Source: Shinisaurus crocodilurus (lineage: Eukaryota > Chordata > Lepidosauria > Squamata > Shinisauridae). Taken from it: 64,000 nucleotides of DNA. The notes below the pieces were generated by a model. The model searched no databases and was not told where the DNA came from. It saw only the letters and a program-made list of their open reading frames with translations. Both the position numbers and the translations under genes were made by a program. The DNA lies in NCBI GenBank assembly GCA_021292165.1, contig CM037878.1:251462968-251526967 (forward strand). Direction: 5' to 3'. Within the stretch, counting starts at the first letter, position 1. Every line of letters begins with the position of its first letter. Shown here piece after piece: positions 10,014-21,004 of the stretch.

Positions 10014-10414
10014 GGAAAAAAGGAGAGAACTAGGTTCTCAGGATGCAAAAATCTTTATTAAAGGAGCCTGACGCATTTCGGCCTGTGTATTTTTCAAGGC
10101 CTTCCTCAAGGGGCTGTGAATATTCAAAATACATACATTAAATTAACTTAACATGGTTAGGACAACACATAATAAAAATACTTTCTCATTGTGTATAGAA
10201 TTTCTTTACATTCTTAATAGAAATCATTTCAATACACAATGAGAAAGTATTTTTATTATGTGTTGTCCTAACCATGTTAAGTTAATTTAATGTATGTATT
10301 TTGAATATTCACAGCCCGTTGAGGAAGGCCTTGAAAAATACACAGGCCGAAACGCGTCGGGCTCCTTTAATAAAGATTTTTGCATCCTGAGAACCTAGTT
10401 CTCTCCTTTTTTCC
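10014..10414. repeat. Long inverted repeat (182-bp arms) of Penelope-like origin
   Basis: Arms 10014-10195 and 10233-10414 are nearly perfect complements with only a few mismatches, separated by 37 bp. They start ggaaaaaaggagagaactag. Each arm contains gaggaaggccttgaaaaata, then cacaggccgaaacgcgtcgg and gctcctttaataaag. The ggcc-gaaa-cgcgtc block matches the hammerhead-ribozyme region reported in terminal repeats of Penelope-like retroelements. The structure would be two element ends joined in inverted orientation. A transcript through it would fold into one long hairpin. Confidence 0.6.
10313..10363 (+). ncRNA. Degenerate hammerhead-ribozyme-like motif (right arm)
   Basis: Stem I can pair agccc (10313-10317) with gggct (10359-10363). 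The core reads ttgagga (10319-10325) where cugANGA is expected, so the essential C3 is a T. Stem II is ggcc (10327-10330) with ggcc (10345-10348), then GAAA, then a very short stem III acgcgt and C at 10358. The left arm carries the same motif on the minus strand (about 10065-10115) with gaaatgcgtc. Both copies have the ttgagga core, so self-cleavage is probably lost. Confidence 0.45.
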
Positions 10415-10664
10415 TGTTGCATTTGGATGCTTATCTCCTCCTGTTTCTTACTTTTAAAAGCCAGTGTGCTAGAATCGGAGAGAAAGCAAGCATAGACTAC
10501 ATTTCCTTATTGGAATATTCAACACTTCCAGATTTCCTCATTTTTAATGCATTGCTATATGTTTGTATTTTTATATGTATCTTCAACTATTGTATCAGGA
10601 TTGTTTTTTAGATTTCAGTTGCATCTGGTGTGAGCAAACCAATGTTACACTGGTGCTTTTCACA

Positions 10665-10735
10665 GCACAGCAGGGGTTGGACTCGATGGCCTTGTAGGCC
10701 CCTTCCAACTCTATGATCCTATGAAATTAAATAAA
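10665..10735 (+). mobile_element. CR1-type 3' tail (possibly a SINE remnant)
   Basis: The block caggggttggactcgatggc, then cttgtaggccccttccaact and ctatgatcctatga is the same CR1-like 3' end carried by the 5S-derived SINEs. The upstream head is not recognisable here. Confidence 0.55.
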
Positions 10736-11239
10736 ATAATGTGAGAATGACAGACATACATTCTTACACAATTGAGGACTCCTGGAGTGTTTAAGAGCAT
10801 GTGGGTGCCATTTATATTTTCATTCTTTGCTGTAGGAAGCACCATGCCAAATCTAGTGATCAACCAAATGTTTGAAAAGCCAAAAGTTCACCTTAGTTGG
10901 GGAGCCGGAGCGGGTTCAGTGGCAGAAGGGGAAATTAAACCACCCTCTGCTCTGCTTTCCATAATTTTGCAGGTAGGCGGCACAATTTGGGGGGAGGAAC
11001 TTAGAGATCACTTCAATGCCCTGTCATTGTTGTTATTCTGTGGCAGCCACCATATCCCCCCCCCCCCACAATGCCCTTTGAAATAGGGCATCTTGAGATG
11101 TTAAAATGAAGAGTTTCAGCAAGTTTCTTCTGCCAGTCACCCCATTCCACCCGAAAAATCAACAAAATGGAACCCCCACATTTCATAGTGGATGGGGCTG
11201 CAAAATACCTGACACAATGCCTCTCCCGACCTGATTCTA

Positions 11240-11685
11240 CCCAGACCCTGTGGTCAGCATCTGAGGTCATCCAGTCCAAGTGCCACCTCTGAGGGAGGCT
11301 CAGAGGGTGGCAACAACGGAGAGGACCTTCTCAGTGGTGCCCCCCCGAGCTTTGGAGTGATTTCCCCATTGTGGACTGCCTGGCACCAACTCTGTCATCT
11401 TTTTGGTGCATGGTTAAGATCACCCTCAACTTCCAGGCATTTAATGGCATATGATGGATGGATCATTTATGTCATCTGTCTTTTTAACAAGTCTAGTATT
11501 TTTATTAAAATTGTTTTTAGCTGTTTACATTGTTTTAAATTTTGTATATTGAAATTTTATGTTGTATTTTATTATCTGCATTTGTGGTTGTAATTTTATG
11601 AATCGTTGTGAACCACCCAGAGAACTTCAGCTATTGTGCTGTATAGAACAAAATAGAAAATAATAAATAATAATTGGAGGGATTT
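11240..11685 (+). mobile_element. L2-like LINE 3' end
   Basis: A broken frame reads GGSEGGNNGEDLLSGAPPSF, or in another frame RVATTERTFSVVPPRALE, the RAFSVVAPRLWN motif of L2-like ORF2 ends. The tail tgtgaaccacccagagaact, then tcagctattgtgctgtatag and an aataaataat tail is shared with 12225-12772. It is heavily truncated. Confidence 0.6.
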
Positions 11686-12224
11686 TACCTAGCACTAGCC
11701 GTTACTAGCCGTTACACAATTGCAGTCTAATATGTGGAATCACTGTCAGTGTATAAAACCAATGTGTAGGGCACAGATAGTGGCACTCTTTAAATCTGAT
11801 CACGTATCAATACACAGGGGCAGCAACTACCCAGTTCTCTTCTGCCCTGTCTAAATGGCATCCTGTAGTTGGACGTGGTCAAATATACGTCCAACAGATA
11901 TGGAAAATATAACATTCTGGGCCTAACTACACACTATACAGTTTTAAACCAGTATAATCACCATGTCTTCCCTCAAAGGATACCAGGAATTTAAAAGTGT
12001 TATGAATTATGTGTTAGATATTATTGGTCCCATTCCCAGAATTACAGGTCCCAGAATGCCCTGGGATGTGGGGATGACTATTAAACCAGTTCGAGCTTTT
12101 AGTGGAGATCCTCTGATGTGATCCCTTACAATCCTAAATTTTGATATGGAACAGTCCAGGAATAGCTCTTATCACTTTGTCTGCTGAATTTTATAAATTG
12201 GGCCTGAGAAAATAGAGTTTAAGG

Positions 12225-12772
12225 ATGGATTCTGCTGAAGTGGAAAAGTACGTTCAGATTCCATCGACCTGTCTTTCAGTAACAAAAATACATGATTTCT
12301 ACATAGTCAAGATAGCAATGGGTGAGCTCCCTCCAGTTCATAACAGATTGATTCAGAACACCTGTCCAGACTCTAAGACCATTTTCAGCTGCCCTTCTCT
12401 GGGAGCCCCTACCAAATGAAGTGAGGCAGGTGGCTACAAAGAAGAGGGCCTTTTCTGTTGTGCTACCTTGGTTGTGGAATGAGCACCCCAGAAAGGCTTG
12501 CCTGGCGCCTACATTGTGGTATTTTTGGCACCGGGTGAAGATCTTCTTTTCCCAGGCATTTCAGTCTTTCAGTTTCTTTGGTTTGAAATCTGTTACTGTA
12601 TTTGGATCTTTGCACGGCTGATGGGTTTTATTTTGTTTTTTGTTTTTATTTTATACTGTAGTTTTAAACATATATCATGCTGTATTTTATGGTCTTAATT
12701 GTTGTGAACCACCCAGAAAGCTTTGGCTATTGTGCAGTATAGAAATGTCATAAATAAATAAATAAATAAATA
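12225..12772 (+). mobile_element. L2-like LINE 3' end
   Basis: The frame at 12424-12621 reads RQVATKKRAFSVVLPWLWNE, then HPRKACLAPTLWY, the conserved C-terminus of L2-like reverse transcriptases. It is followed by a T-rich 3' region, ttgtgaaccacccagaaagc, ttggctattgtgcagtatag and (aaat)n ending at 12772. The 5' limit is approximate. Confidence 0.65.
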
Positions 12773-14380
12773 GAACTACTTCCTTAAAATTTTACCCCCA
12801 AAGTGAACATTATGAGGCCTGGAAATATGTGTCTGGGTGATAACACTAGTTACAAGCATGAACAAACTAGAAGGCAATTAGATTCCATGAAATGAAGCAG
12901 TGCTGCCATTGTGTGAACCAGCTCCCGGACTTTCAAAACTCTTACCACATTTCACCAATGGTATGTGGTGATGGGATTCTCACTTATTTGCTTACTTGCA
13001 CACAGCAAGATTAGCATTCTGTTTTCACTCTTGGTGCTATACCATACAGAAAGCACCTAGCATCCATTGTTTCTTGTTTGGGGGATCCATCGACAATGCT
13101 TCTACAAAGTTCTGAAATGCTAAACTTTATTATTTTTAAGTTTTCCTTTTTGGGGGAAATCCCACCCCCCATAACTGAGTTTATTTCTTTCAAATACAGC
13201 CATGTCACTTAAAGGTGTGAGATCTATCTTTCACACACTCACACCCATACCCCTTTATGCTTAATATTTCTTTTAGAGCAAGACTTAATGTGGATACAGC
13301 ATGAACTCTTTGTTTCCTCTTCAACAGAATTCCTGTAAAGCTTGTGGAACCAACCAACAGACTTCTGTTTGCCCTCTAAATTTTGTAGAAACAGCCTCAG
13401 GTCACTCAGGTCATTAACTTTGGTGTAGAGTAAAACTCCTCCAGTTAACACACAGTCAGGTATTTTATCCCAACAGCTTTGATGTTACAATTATAACCTT
13501 AGCCACACAACTTCTTTATAGAAATTGACTGTAGGTCCATGTAAGACAAACACAGTATTTTATGTTGATTATTTATAAGGTGATTTCGTTGAGGTGGAGA
13601 TTAAAGCACACAAGCAATGCCAAATGCCTGTTGTCTTGGCCAATCTATTTTCACAGGTAGATCCCTGGCAGCTTTGATTTCATTGTGTCACAACATAAAT
13701 GCAGACATCAGTGGAAACAGAAGCAACTGTCGAAAATGATCAAGTGCCGCTAATCAGAATTAATGACAGGTTTTGAGTGTCAAAAGTAATGAGCACTGCT
13801 GTGCAGGCTAGTAAGCAATGTGGTTTCTCCCCCCTCCCCAAATGTTGGAATAATGCTACACTAATTGGTGCTTAGTTCTTAAGGAATTTTTTTAGCAAAT
13901 CATTGATACCGAAAGCATATTTGCTGTGGTGCTCTTTGAGCATTTGAACTGTCTTGTTTCTGTCAAGTTTGTTGTTTTTTAAGTTGGGAAAACAGAGAGA
14001 GGAGGGGAAAAACATGATTCCATGAAGGAAAAAAAACACTAACATATATCAAATGTTGGATTAAACACACAGTAAAGTCAGCAGACCATCATGGACGTAA
14101 ACAGTCTAGTAATGAAGAGATAATCAATTGAAAGATGAATCTAAAACTAACCAGCTTTTCTACTGGAGTGGAAAGTATCATAATTACTCCATTCTTTATA
14201 TACACAGTCTGTTTTTCTTTCACATGCTCACATAGAATTGTACATACTGGCCACAATCCAGCCATTTGGAACCTCCCATTTTCGTTACAGGGAAGGGCAT
14301 GCACCTATGACTTTGGAGAAAATTTTCTAGGAGAGGCATGCTACATCTTCCTCTTTCATTTGGACCTTTTACAAGCCCCA
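12773..14380. other. Intronic DNA with no recognised repeat
   Basis: AT-rich unique-looking sequence. 13610-13800 is a candidate conserved noncoding element by texture (ctaatcagaattaatgacag). A 70-codon minus-strand frame at 13239-13451 has protein-like composition but no match I recognise. Confidence 0.35.
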
Positions 14381-14389
14381 AGTGTGCAC

Positions 14390-14580
14390 CTCAAGATGAT
14401 AGTTGTCTTATTTAGGGAACTATATGTTTGTCTTCATAATTTTAAAATATGCTAGTATTTTTGGTTATTTGGACCCACCTCTTTTGTCTTTGGCCCTGCC
14501 AATACCCTGAAATGCAACTCCCAAGAGCTTCTCTGGAATGGAGTTCAGCCCTCTGGCTGAAAGAGATTCTGCACTCTTGC
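14390..14580. mobile_element. hAT-like MITE fragment (family of 17860-18170)
   Basis: It shares taaaatatgctagtattttt, tggccctgcc and gttcagccctctggctgaaa, then gagattctgcactct with the right half of the element at 17860-18170. Ends and target duplications are not resolved. Confidence 0.4.
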
Positions 14581-14689
14581 TATAAGGGAGCTCAAGGTTG
14601 ATACTATATATGCTGTTTCTCCACCACCTTTTATTTCACTTCTGGAATGAATGTTCAAGCTACACTACAAAAATAAACACAAAGTGAAC

Positions 14690-15480
14690 ATCTATTTGTC
14701 AGGACTAGTGGCCAAGAGGTAGACCAGCTGTGATCTGATCCATCCATATTCGGTACCCACAAAGCAAGGCAGACACTGGTTGCAGCACCGCAAATAGCTC
14801 CAAGTGAGCAACTTGCTCCAACAAGGGCTGTTGGTGGACTGAGGGTGTATGACACTCTGCCCCCATCCCACCCTTCCCAAGCTCCACTCCTTGCTCAAAT
14901 AATGGAGACTCTTAAAGGGCCAAACACTTGACTTGGAGACAGGCACTTCTTCTCTGCTTGGTGGTCTCCTGTCTGGTAGACTCCCTGCATTGTTGGGCAT
15001 GCATAGTAGTGCAGAAGTTGCTTGGTTCCTTGGGCTCAGGGAAAGGTGCTTGTGGTTGTGCAGGCTCTGGCTCAGCAGGCTCTTTCTTGGCGGCTCAGCA
15101 TTAGGAACCTGATCTAGCTCTTCAGTCAGTGGCTTGGCCAGTCCCTCCTCCAAGCTCAACACTGGGGCTATGGCAAGTTGTTTTGTAGCTGTAGGCAGAG
15201 TTTTCCAAACAGTTGGTGGCCTCTCAACATGCCGAGAGTTGCTCAGACTGAGAAGCCAAGTTACAGACTTCAGTTATATAAGATCAGGTGGGTCTGTCTT
15301 GCCTCTCCTGATCCTGCTGGTTGTGAAAGCTGCAGTACTTCCTCCAGCCATCTGCTGTGGCAGTGCTGTATAGTAGCGGAGATCAGGCCAGCAGTTCCCT
15401 CAGTTTGCTAGCCAGCAGGTGGTATAAGGTGTAAGGAAACTGGACTCCTGTGCCAGAATTCTAGCTTGAGACTGCTGACA
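14690..15480. other. Unassigned GC-richer segment
   Basis: The segment begins tgtcaggactagtggccaag and holds a 156-codon minus-strand frame (14692-15162) with no recognisable domain. Retroelement origin is possible but not shown. I found no flanking duplication. Confidence 0.3.
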
Positions 15481-17859
15481 CCATATCTGAAGCACAATCC
15501 TTTTTTACACTGTGAAGAGGAAGAGCTGCGCCCCTTACGTACGTGTGTGTGTGCGTGTGCGTGAGCACGCGTGTGCTAGGGAGTAGGGCATCAGTGTTCA
15601 AGGCCTGATATTCAGTGCTCTCCTTCCCATGGATTGCACTATTGTTCCCTTGCTAGAAGAAAAGGGCGGAATACAAAATCCTAATGAATTTGTGATCTAA
15701 GACAGATATCTGTAATAAGCATGCATAGCATTATTGCAAGACATAGAGCAAAAGCAAACAATGGAATGGGGTCCGCCATCAGTTATTCCTACATGGAATG
15801 GTGTAGGAGAACTAAAACTAGCTTGCTGCTTTGTTATTGATACTATCCCACACTGGCTGCCACTCCCCCCTGCCCTGCAGTACCCTGTTTAAACTCCCAA
15901 GTCCATTTGCAATCAATGGCATGGTTTAATAGCTAGCTTTCAGGTTATTAGCATCTTGTTATAAATGTTAATGGCCACACTGATGTGGAGGATCGGCTCT
16001 TTGTTGTCCCTAACATCATGACTAAATGGAGAAATTTCCCTATTCAGCCTGTAGCCCTCTTCTTTATTCAGTTGTCAGGGGCCTATTGTGGAAGCAAACA
16101 CTATCAGACTTACTCCTCCCTTAACAGCAGCAGCTTGTCATTGAAGGCTGGGAAGTGGGAGGGTAAGGATACTGGCACCAGCCACCAGGTGGTGGCCAAC
16201 TGGCCGGCAACTCAGCACACATTTGAACCTAAAACAAGCTACATTGGTTCTGGCTACAAAAGGCACACATGTGTCTTCTGCAAGCTTCATTAACTCTTTT
16301 GGAGGAGACGAGTACCTTTCTGACATATTAATTAGTTGCTGCGCATTCTTTACTCCCAAGTTTAATCTTTGCAGTGGTCACTTGATTCAAATTACTAATA
16401 ATTGCCAGGCTGTTAGAGCCCTATTTATGCAAAGTGTAGTGAAAGCCTTCCCAGGCGGAATGAGGATGTGAATGTTTTATATCATTGTAAAGCTGATGGG
16501 TACTGTTGTTAAAAAGAAATAATGGTGATGGGGCAAGGAAAGAGTTAAAAAAAAAGAGCATAGGATAATGTTAGTATTTTAAAAAGCCAGTAGATTTAAA
16601 TATGTGGCCACCTAGAAAACCTGTCTTTTGCAATAAAACCATGGGAGTTTAATAATAGCACTAGTTTTGTTCTAATGGTGATTTATTTTTTACTGGAAGC
16701 CATTACATGAGAATCATCATGCTTAGCATGTACTCTACCTTGATGACTTTTCAGCAAATAAGGCAGTATATCAATGTTAATAATAAATACTTCTTTAAGA
16801 AAGCAATCTTATGGTCCCTGGGAGAGCATCCCATGGACCATAGGATTGCTCAGAAAAAGCCTTCCAAGGTCGGAGATAGCACTCTGACCTCGGTAGGGGG
16901 AGTCGGAGATCAGACCTCCCTCCCCTGCCCCTTTGCAGCCAGCACGGAAAGAACTGCACCGGCTGCCCTCTGAAATGAGGTCAGAAATGTGACTTCGGAG
17001 GAGGAGGAAAGGGGGCGTTCCAGTGGGTGGGGTGGGGAGGAGACCGGAGAAGCTGGGATATGAAAGATCCTGGGCCTTCTCCAGCCTCCTTCTCTCCCCC
17101 TCTAAAGTTCCCTTGCAAGACTGGCCGAAAAGTCTGCCTAGTGAAATAGGCAAAGACCAAGGATGAGGAGGTGAAGATTGCCTCTGCCGCTTCTCTCACC
17201 CTGCTGGCTTCAGCATCGCGCCTTAATATGAATGGTCTCTGTAATCCCAACAACCAACCTTTAAGGTGGACCAGTCTCCAAGCCAGTACACTACACTACC
17301 TTACTGTTGTCTGATTCCTATGTGGGTATATTCAAATGTAACAAGAGCGGCTGGTGGTGAGGATAATATGCAACTTGAAATAATTCATTTATGTATGGAT
17401 AATCAAAATAAGGAAAGGTTGTCATCTCTTTGTGTGATCTTTAGGTTTTCGTGTGTCTCCCTCTTTCACAGATTTGTATTTCCATTTATCTTTGTCATCG
17501 CATTCTAGATCCGTTTTGAAATGTCAAGGGATAAGTAGGACCTGCAACAAAATGTTGCAGAGTGGAGTGTCACATTCCAGCCAGCCATGTCCTTTCCCAT
17601 TTTTCCTCCTGAAGGTTTTCTGCACCCCCACCCCAACAGATACACAGAGTTTTGTGGCAACTGAGAATGCTCATTTGTATCTTTTGTTGTCCCCCCACCT
17701 CGGTTAGTGATCTATCTATCTATCTATCTATTTTTATGCTTCTACAATCCTTGGGATTCTCCTAAGTCTGCTAAGACCACCCTTTTGTGCATGGATTGTG
17801 CCATTTTGGCAACATGAAGATCAGCATTTGGAGAAATGAATGTACTATTAGTATATATC
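15481..17859. other. Intronic DNA with few recognisable signals
   Basis: Contains a (gt)n-rich tract at 15540-15580 and an unassigned GC-rich block at 16805-17225 (ctcccctctaaag, gaggaggagg). A (tcta)5 microsatellite lies at 17711-17730. No gene is seen. Confidence 0.4.
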
Positions 17860-18170
17860 AAGGGTGCAGAAACTCAAGCCCAGGGGCCAAATCTGGCCCT
17901 CTGGGATTCCCCAGATAACCATGTCCCCTTCTCCTGCCTCTACCCACTTTCCCCCGGCCACTATCAATTGGTGGTTTCCCAGCTTTTGTACACACACCCC
18001 CCCTTCTAAAAGGTTGAGATACCTCTCCGAAGGCTTAGTGGCAATAAGAGCTTTAAGCTAAAATATGCTGGCATTGTTTCTATTTTTGGCCCCACCACCA
18101 CTGGAATATAGCCCCTCAGAGGGTCTCCAAAATGGAATCTGGCCCTTGGACTGAAAGAGGTTCAACACTT
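17860..18170. mobile_element. hAT-like MITE (caagggtgcagaaactc family)
   Basis: The left end, caagggtgcagaaactcaag with cccaggggccaaatctggcc, and the right end, ggcccttggactgaaagagg then ttcaacactt, are imperfect inverted repeats. No convincing 8-bp duplication is visible, so limits are approximate. It lies directly upstream of the 5S-derived SINE. Confidence 0.45.
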
Positions 18171-18314
18171 ACGCTGACTCAGCTTGTCTGAGTGTGGAAA
18201 GCTAAGGGTCAGGCCTGGTTATTACTTGGATGGGAGACCCCGCCTATAGTTTCCTGCATTGAACAGGGGGTTGGACTCGAAGCCTTGTAGGCTCCTTCCA
18301 ACTCTATGATCTAT
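18171..18314 (+). mobile_element. 5S-rRNA-derived SINE with CR1-like 3' tail
   Basis: A plus-strand copy of the element at 9261. The 5S part is gtggaaagctaagggtcagg, then cctggttattacttggatgg and gagacc, with box C at 18227-18239. The tail is gggggttggactcgaagcct, then tgtaggctccttccaactct and atgat. Two bases of the 5S block (gcag) are deleted relative to the other copy. Its 3' terminus tgatctat is the target site of the hAT element that follows. Confidence 0.7.
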
Positions 18315-18350
18315 CAGGGCCGGTGTAAGGCAGTTTGGTGCCCTAGGCAA

Positions 18351-19152
18351 GATCATAGAATCATAGAATCATAGAAAAGTAGAGTTGGAAGGGGCCTACA
18401 AGCCATCGAGTCCAACCCCTGCTCAATGCGAGGAATTCAGGTCAAAGCATCTCTGACAGATGTCTGTCCAGCTGCACCTTGAATGCCTCCAGAGTGGGAG
18501 AGCCCACAACCTCCCTAGGTAGTTGATTCCATTGTCTTATTGCTCTGACAGTCAGGAAATTTTTCCTGATGTTTAGGTGGAATCTAGGTTCCTGTAATTG
18601 AGCCCATTATTCCGTGTCTGCAAACTGGGATGAACGAGAAGAGATCTTTGCCCTCCTCTGTGTGACATCCCTTCAAATACTGGAAGAGTGCGATCATATA
18701 TCCCCTCAGTCTCCTCTTCTGAGGCTAAACTGCCCAGTTCTTTCGTCTCTCCTCATAGGGCCTTGTTTCCAGTCCCTTTATCATCCTGTTGCCCTCCTCT
18801 GAACCGCTCCAGTTTGTCTATGTCCTTCTTAAGTGAGGTGCCCAGAACTGGACGCAGTACTCAAGATGAGGCCTAACCAGTGCCGAGTAAAGGGGAATTA
18901 TCACTTCCCGCGATTTGGAAGCTGTACTTCTATTAATACAGCCCAAAATTGCATTTGCCTTCTTTGCAGCCACATCGCATTGCTGGCTCATATTCAGTTT
19001 GTGATCTACCACAATTCCAAGATCCTTCTCACTTGTAGTATTGTTGAGCCAGGTGTCCCCCATTCTGTAACTCTGCATTTGGTTTCCTCTCCCTAGGTGC
19101 AGCACTTGGCATTTATCCCTATTAAATAAATATTTAATAGGGATAAATGCCA
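18351..19152 (-). mobile_element. CR1 LINE, 5'-truncated
   Basis: The minus strand encodes the CR1 ORF2 C-terminus: KCQVLHLGRGN, then GDTWLNNTTSEKDLGIVVDH, KLNMSQQCDVAAKKANAILG, CINRSTASKSREVIIPLYSA and LVRPHLEYCVQFWAP. The 3' end is (tcatagaa)n at 18352-18378, the complement of the CR1 terminal octamer repeats. At the 5' truncation point there is a perfect foldback (19107-19127 with 19132-19152). It sits wholly inside the hAT element. Confidence 0.88.
19107..19152. repeat. Perfect 21-bp-arm palindrome at the CR1 5' junction
   Basis: Arm tggcatttatccctattaaa+t (19107-19127), spacer aaat, then its exact complement (19132-19152). The first arm is CR1 coding sequence (FNRDKCQ on the minus strand) and the second is an inverted duplicate, probably made by snap-back priming during insertion. 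Confidence 0.7.
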
Positions 19153-19280
19153 TCAGATATTTAGCGCCCTCCCTTCCCACTTGAGCCCTCCCTCCCTCCA
19201 GCCCTATGCTCCTGGCACCCCCTTTAGCCCTGCGCCCTAGGCAGCTGCCTAGTTGGCCTAATGGTAGCACCGGCCGTGTG

Positions 19281-19318
<38 letters not shown>
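19281..19318 (+). repeat. (atct)n microsatellite
   Basis: Nine tandem atct units grow out of the hAT target duplication and 5S-SINE tail (tgatctat). The SINE tail may have seeded the array. Confidence 0.9.
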
Positions 19319-19319
<1 letters not shown>

Positions 19320-20858
19320 CCTTGTATATAGAATGCTTTGGTTTTATTAGATCATAATATAAATGATAGTCACATTTTTTTTTTTTTGTTTCAGTCTTGT
19401 ACAGGCCATATAGTTTTCAAGCAGTTATGCTTAGCTTCATAGACATGCAGACATGCATAGACGTAGACATAGACTACAAATGGTCAGTTCATGTCAGCAA
19501 ACTGGGTAACCTACTGATTCCAATGGCAATTTTTCTGTTGCTAACCTTACTGCTTTTACATATGCACAATTACCATGGTTTGGATCTAGAGTTTGCTTCC
19601 CACAGATGGAAGAGCTCCTTATGTCCCTGAAGGACTTCTGAATGATCCAGCAGAGCATTTTCACTGGTGTTGTTTCCTGATTTCTCCCTCATCCTGCAGT
19701 CCCCTATATCTCCCAGGAAATCTGCTTTGCCGGGTTAGGGGATCCCACAGAACAGTATGGGAAGATGGGAGGTGGTGCTGGGGTCTGCAAAGGAATGGGG
19801 AGTTCCCCCCCCCCCTTCCTGCTGGCCAGAGCACTCAAGAGTGTACCTACTAGCACAGGGAAACCTTAGATCCAACCTATTGCTTATATATTGAGAATTT
19901 ATCCCTATTGTGGCTGTCTTGAAAATGGGCAATCTGAAAATGTATGTTCTGCCTCCAGTCCAGAAATAAGAGTTGTAAAAAGTGGTGTAGATATATAGAT
20001 TATATTTTCTTAACTTGGCAAAGTGATGTAGAATCGTTGGAGCACTTTCATGGATGAACCAACAGCAGAGATCAGAATAGTACATTTGTACTGAATCTCA
20101 ACTGTTACTCTATGAACTATTTGACATTAAAGTTGCAAAAAAAAAAAAAAGAGAGAGAGATAATACGCTATACTACCATATTTAAAAGACTTCTTGTAAG
20201 AAACTTGATACATGGGGGGGGGTGGAAACACTAGCTTTTTTGAAAATTAAAGGGAATCAGCACACTCCAAGAGGCTGTTAAATTTATTAACATAGTTTGT
20301 AAAATACTTAGAATGTTCAAGCATTGTGAGGCACATAAATTGGAGAATTCAAACATCAAAGCAGAGGAGATGATTGAAGATACACCTAAGTTATGGCTGA
20401 TACTTACTTTACATTTTGTACTTGGCAGGATCGTATCTTCTTCTTTTATACTCAGAATCAGCAGTCAAGACAAGATTCTGTGCATGCATACTCTTCATGC
20501 TTGACAGCACAGGCATGTATATTGCACTTGGGCGTGCATCCTGAGTACATCATCTACAATCGGCTCTTAATAGTAGTGTGTCTGGTGCTTAAAACCAATT
20601 GACTGGCATGAAACATGTGATCCAAGATGAATAAAATTGGTTATTTTCTTTCTCTTTCTTTTTAGAGTACATAGTGCTGTAATTATAAGTAAATAGAAAG
20701 TAAAACTAAGCACCGCAACCTCACTATCTAGCAGCCACATCCAGGCCTTGTGGTAGATATGCCTCTTAGAAGTTTGGGGTGTAGGCAGAAGAATAAGGGT
20801 GTTTGAAGTTCAGTTTATATTTTCATGATTCTCTTAAAATCCACTCATGCTAAGTATG
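19320..20858. other. Intronic DNA without recognised gene
   Basis: AT-rich. It has a T run (19377-19387), an A run with gaga repeats (20137-20160), and a segment (19690-19860) whose wording (gttaggggatcccacagaac) recurs loosely at 6850 and 46700. No coding is seen. Confidence 0.4.
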
Positions 20859-20866
20859 CTTTAGAG

Positions 20867-21004
20867 CAGGGGTGGGGAAACCGTGGCCCTCCAGATGGTG
20901 TTAGACTATAATTCCCAACACCCCTTACCGTTGACTATGCTGGCTGGGGCTGATGGGGATTGGGATCCAACAACATCTGGAGGATCACAGTTTCCGCATC
21001 CCTG
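20867..21004. mobile_element. hAT-like MITE (caggggtgggga ends)
   Basis: The ends caggggtggggaaaccgtgg and cacagtttccgcatccctg are inverted repeats, and internal arms include ccctccagatg and catctggagg. Flanks ctttagag (20859-20866) and ctctagag (21005-21012) match in 7 of 8 positions. It is related in layout to the ggttggggaagg palindromes but a distinct family. Confidence 0.7.

Larger units (their letters stand above)
18315..19278. mobile_element. hAT-like element (cagggccggtg ends) interrupted by a CR1
   Basis: Terminal inverted repeats are cagggccggtg (18315-18325) and caccggccgtg (19268-19278), matching in 10 of 11 positions. Perfect 8-bp direct repeats tgatctat flank it (18307-18314 and 19279-19286). 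Removing the CR1 leaves only about 36 bp on the left and 126 bp on the right (gcgccctaggcagctgccta), so the original element was a small MITE of about 160 bp. Confidence 0.75.

Noticed and set aside
13239..13451. Minus-strand frame with protein-like composition (KVNDLSDLRLFLQNLEGKQK)
   Set aside because: Attractive by eye, but no family recognised, no convincing acceptor or donor, and a stop shortly upstream; kept only as a note.
14692..15162. 156-codon minus-strand frame as a gene
   Set aside because: No domain, low-complexity Ser/Pro-rich wording, no splice or promoter context. Length is within chance for 64 kb.
18200..18239. 5S rRNA gene
   Set aside because: Only the second half of 5S is present, diverged, and fused to a CR1-like tail; it is a SINE.
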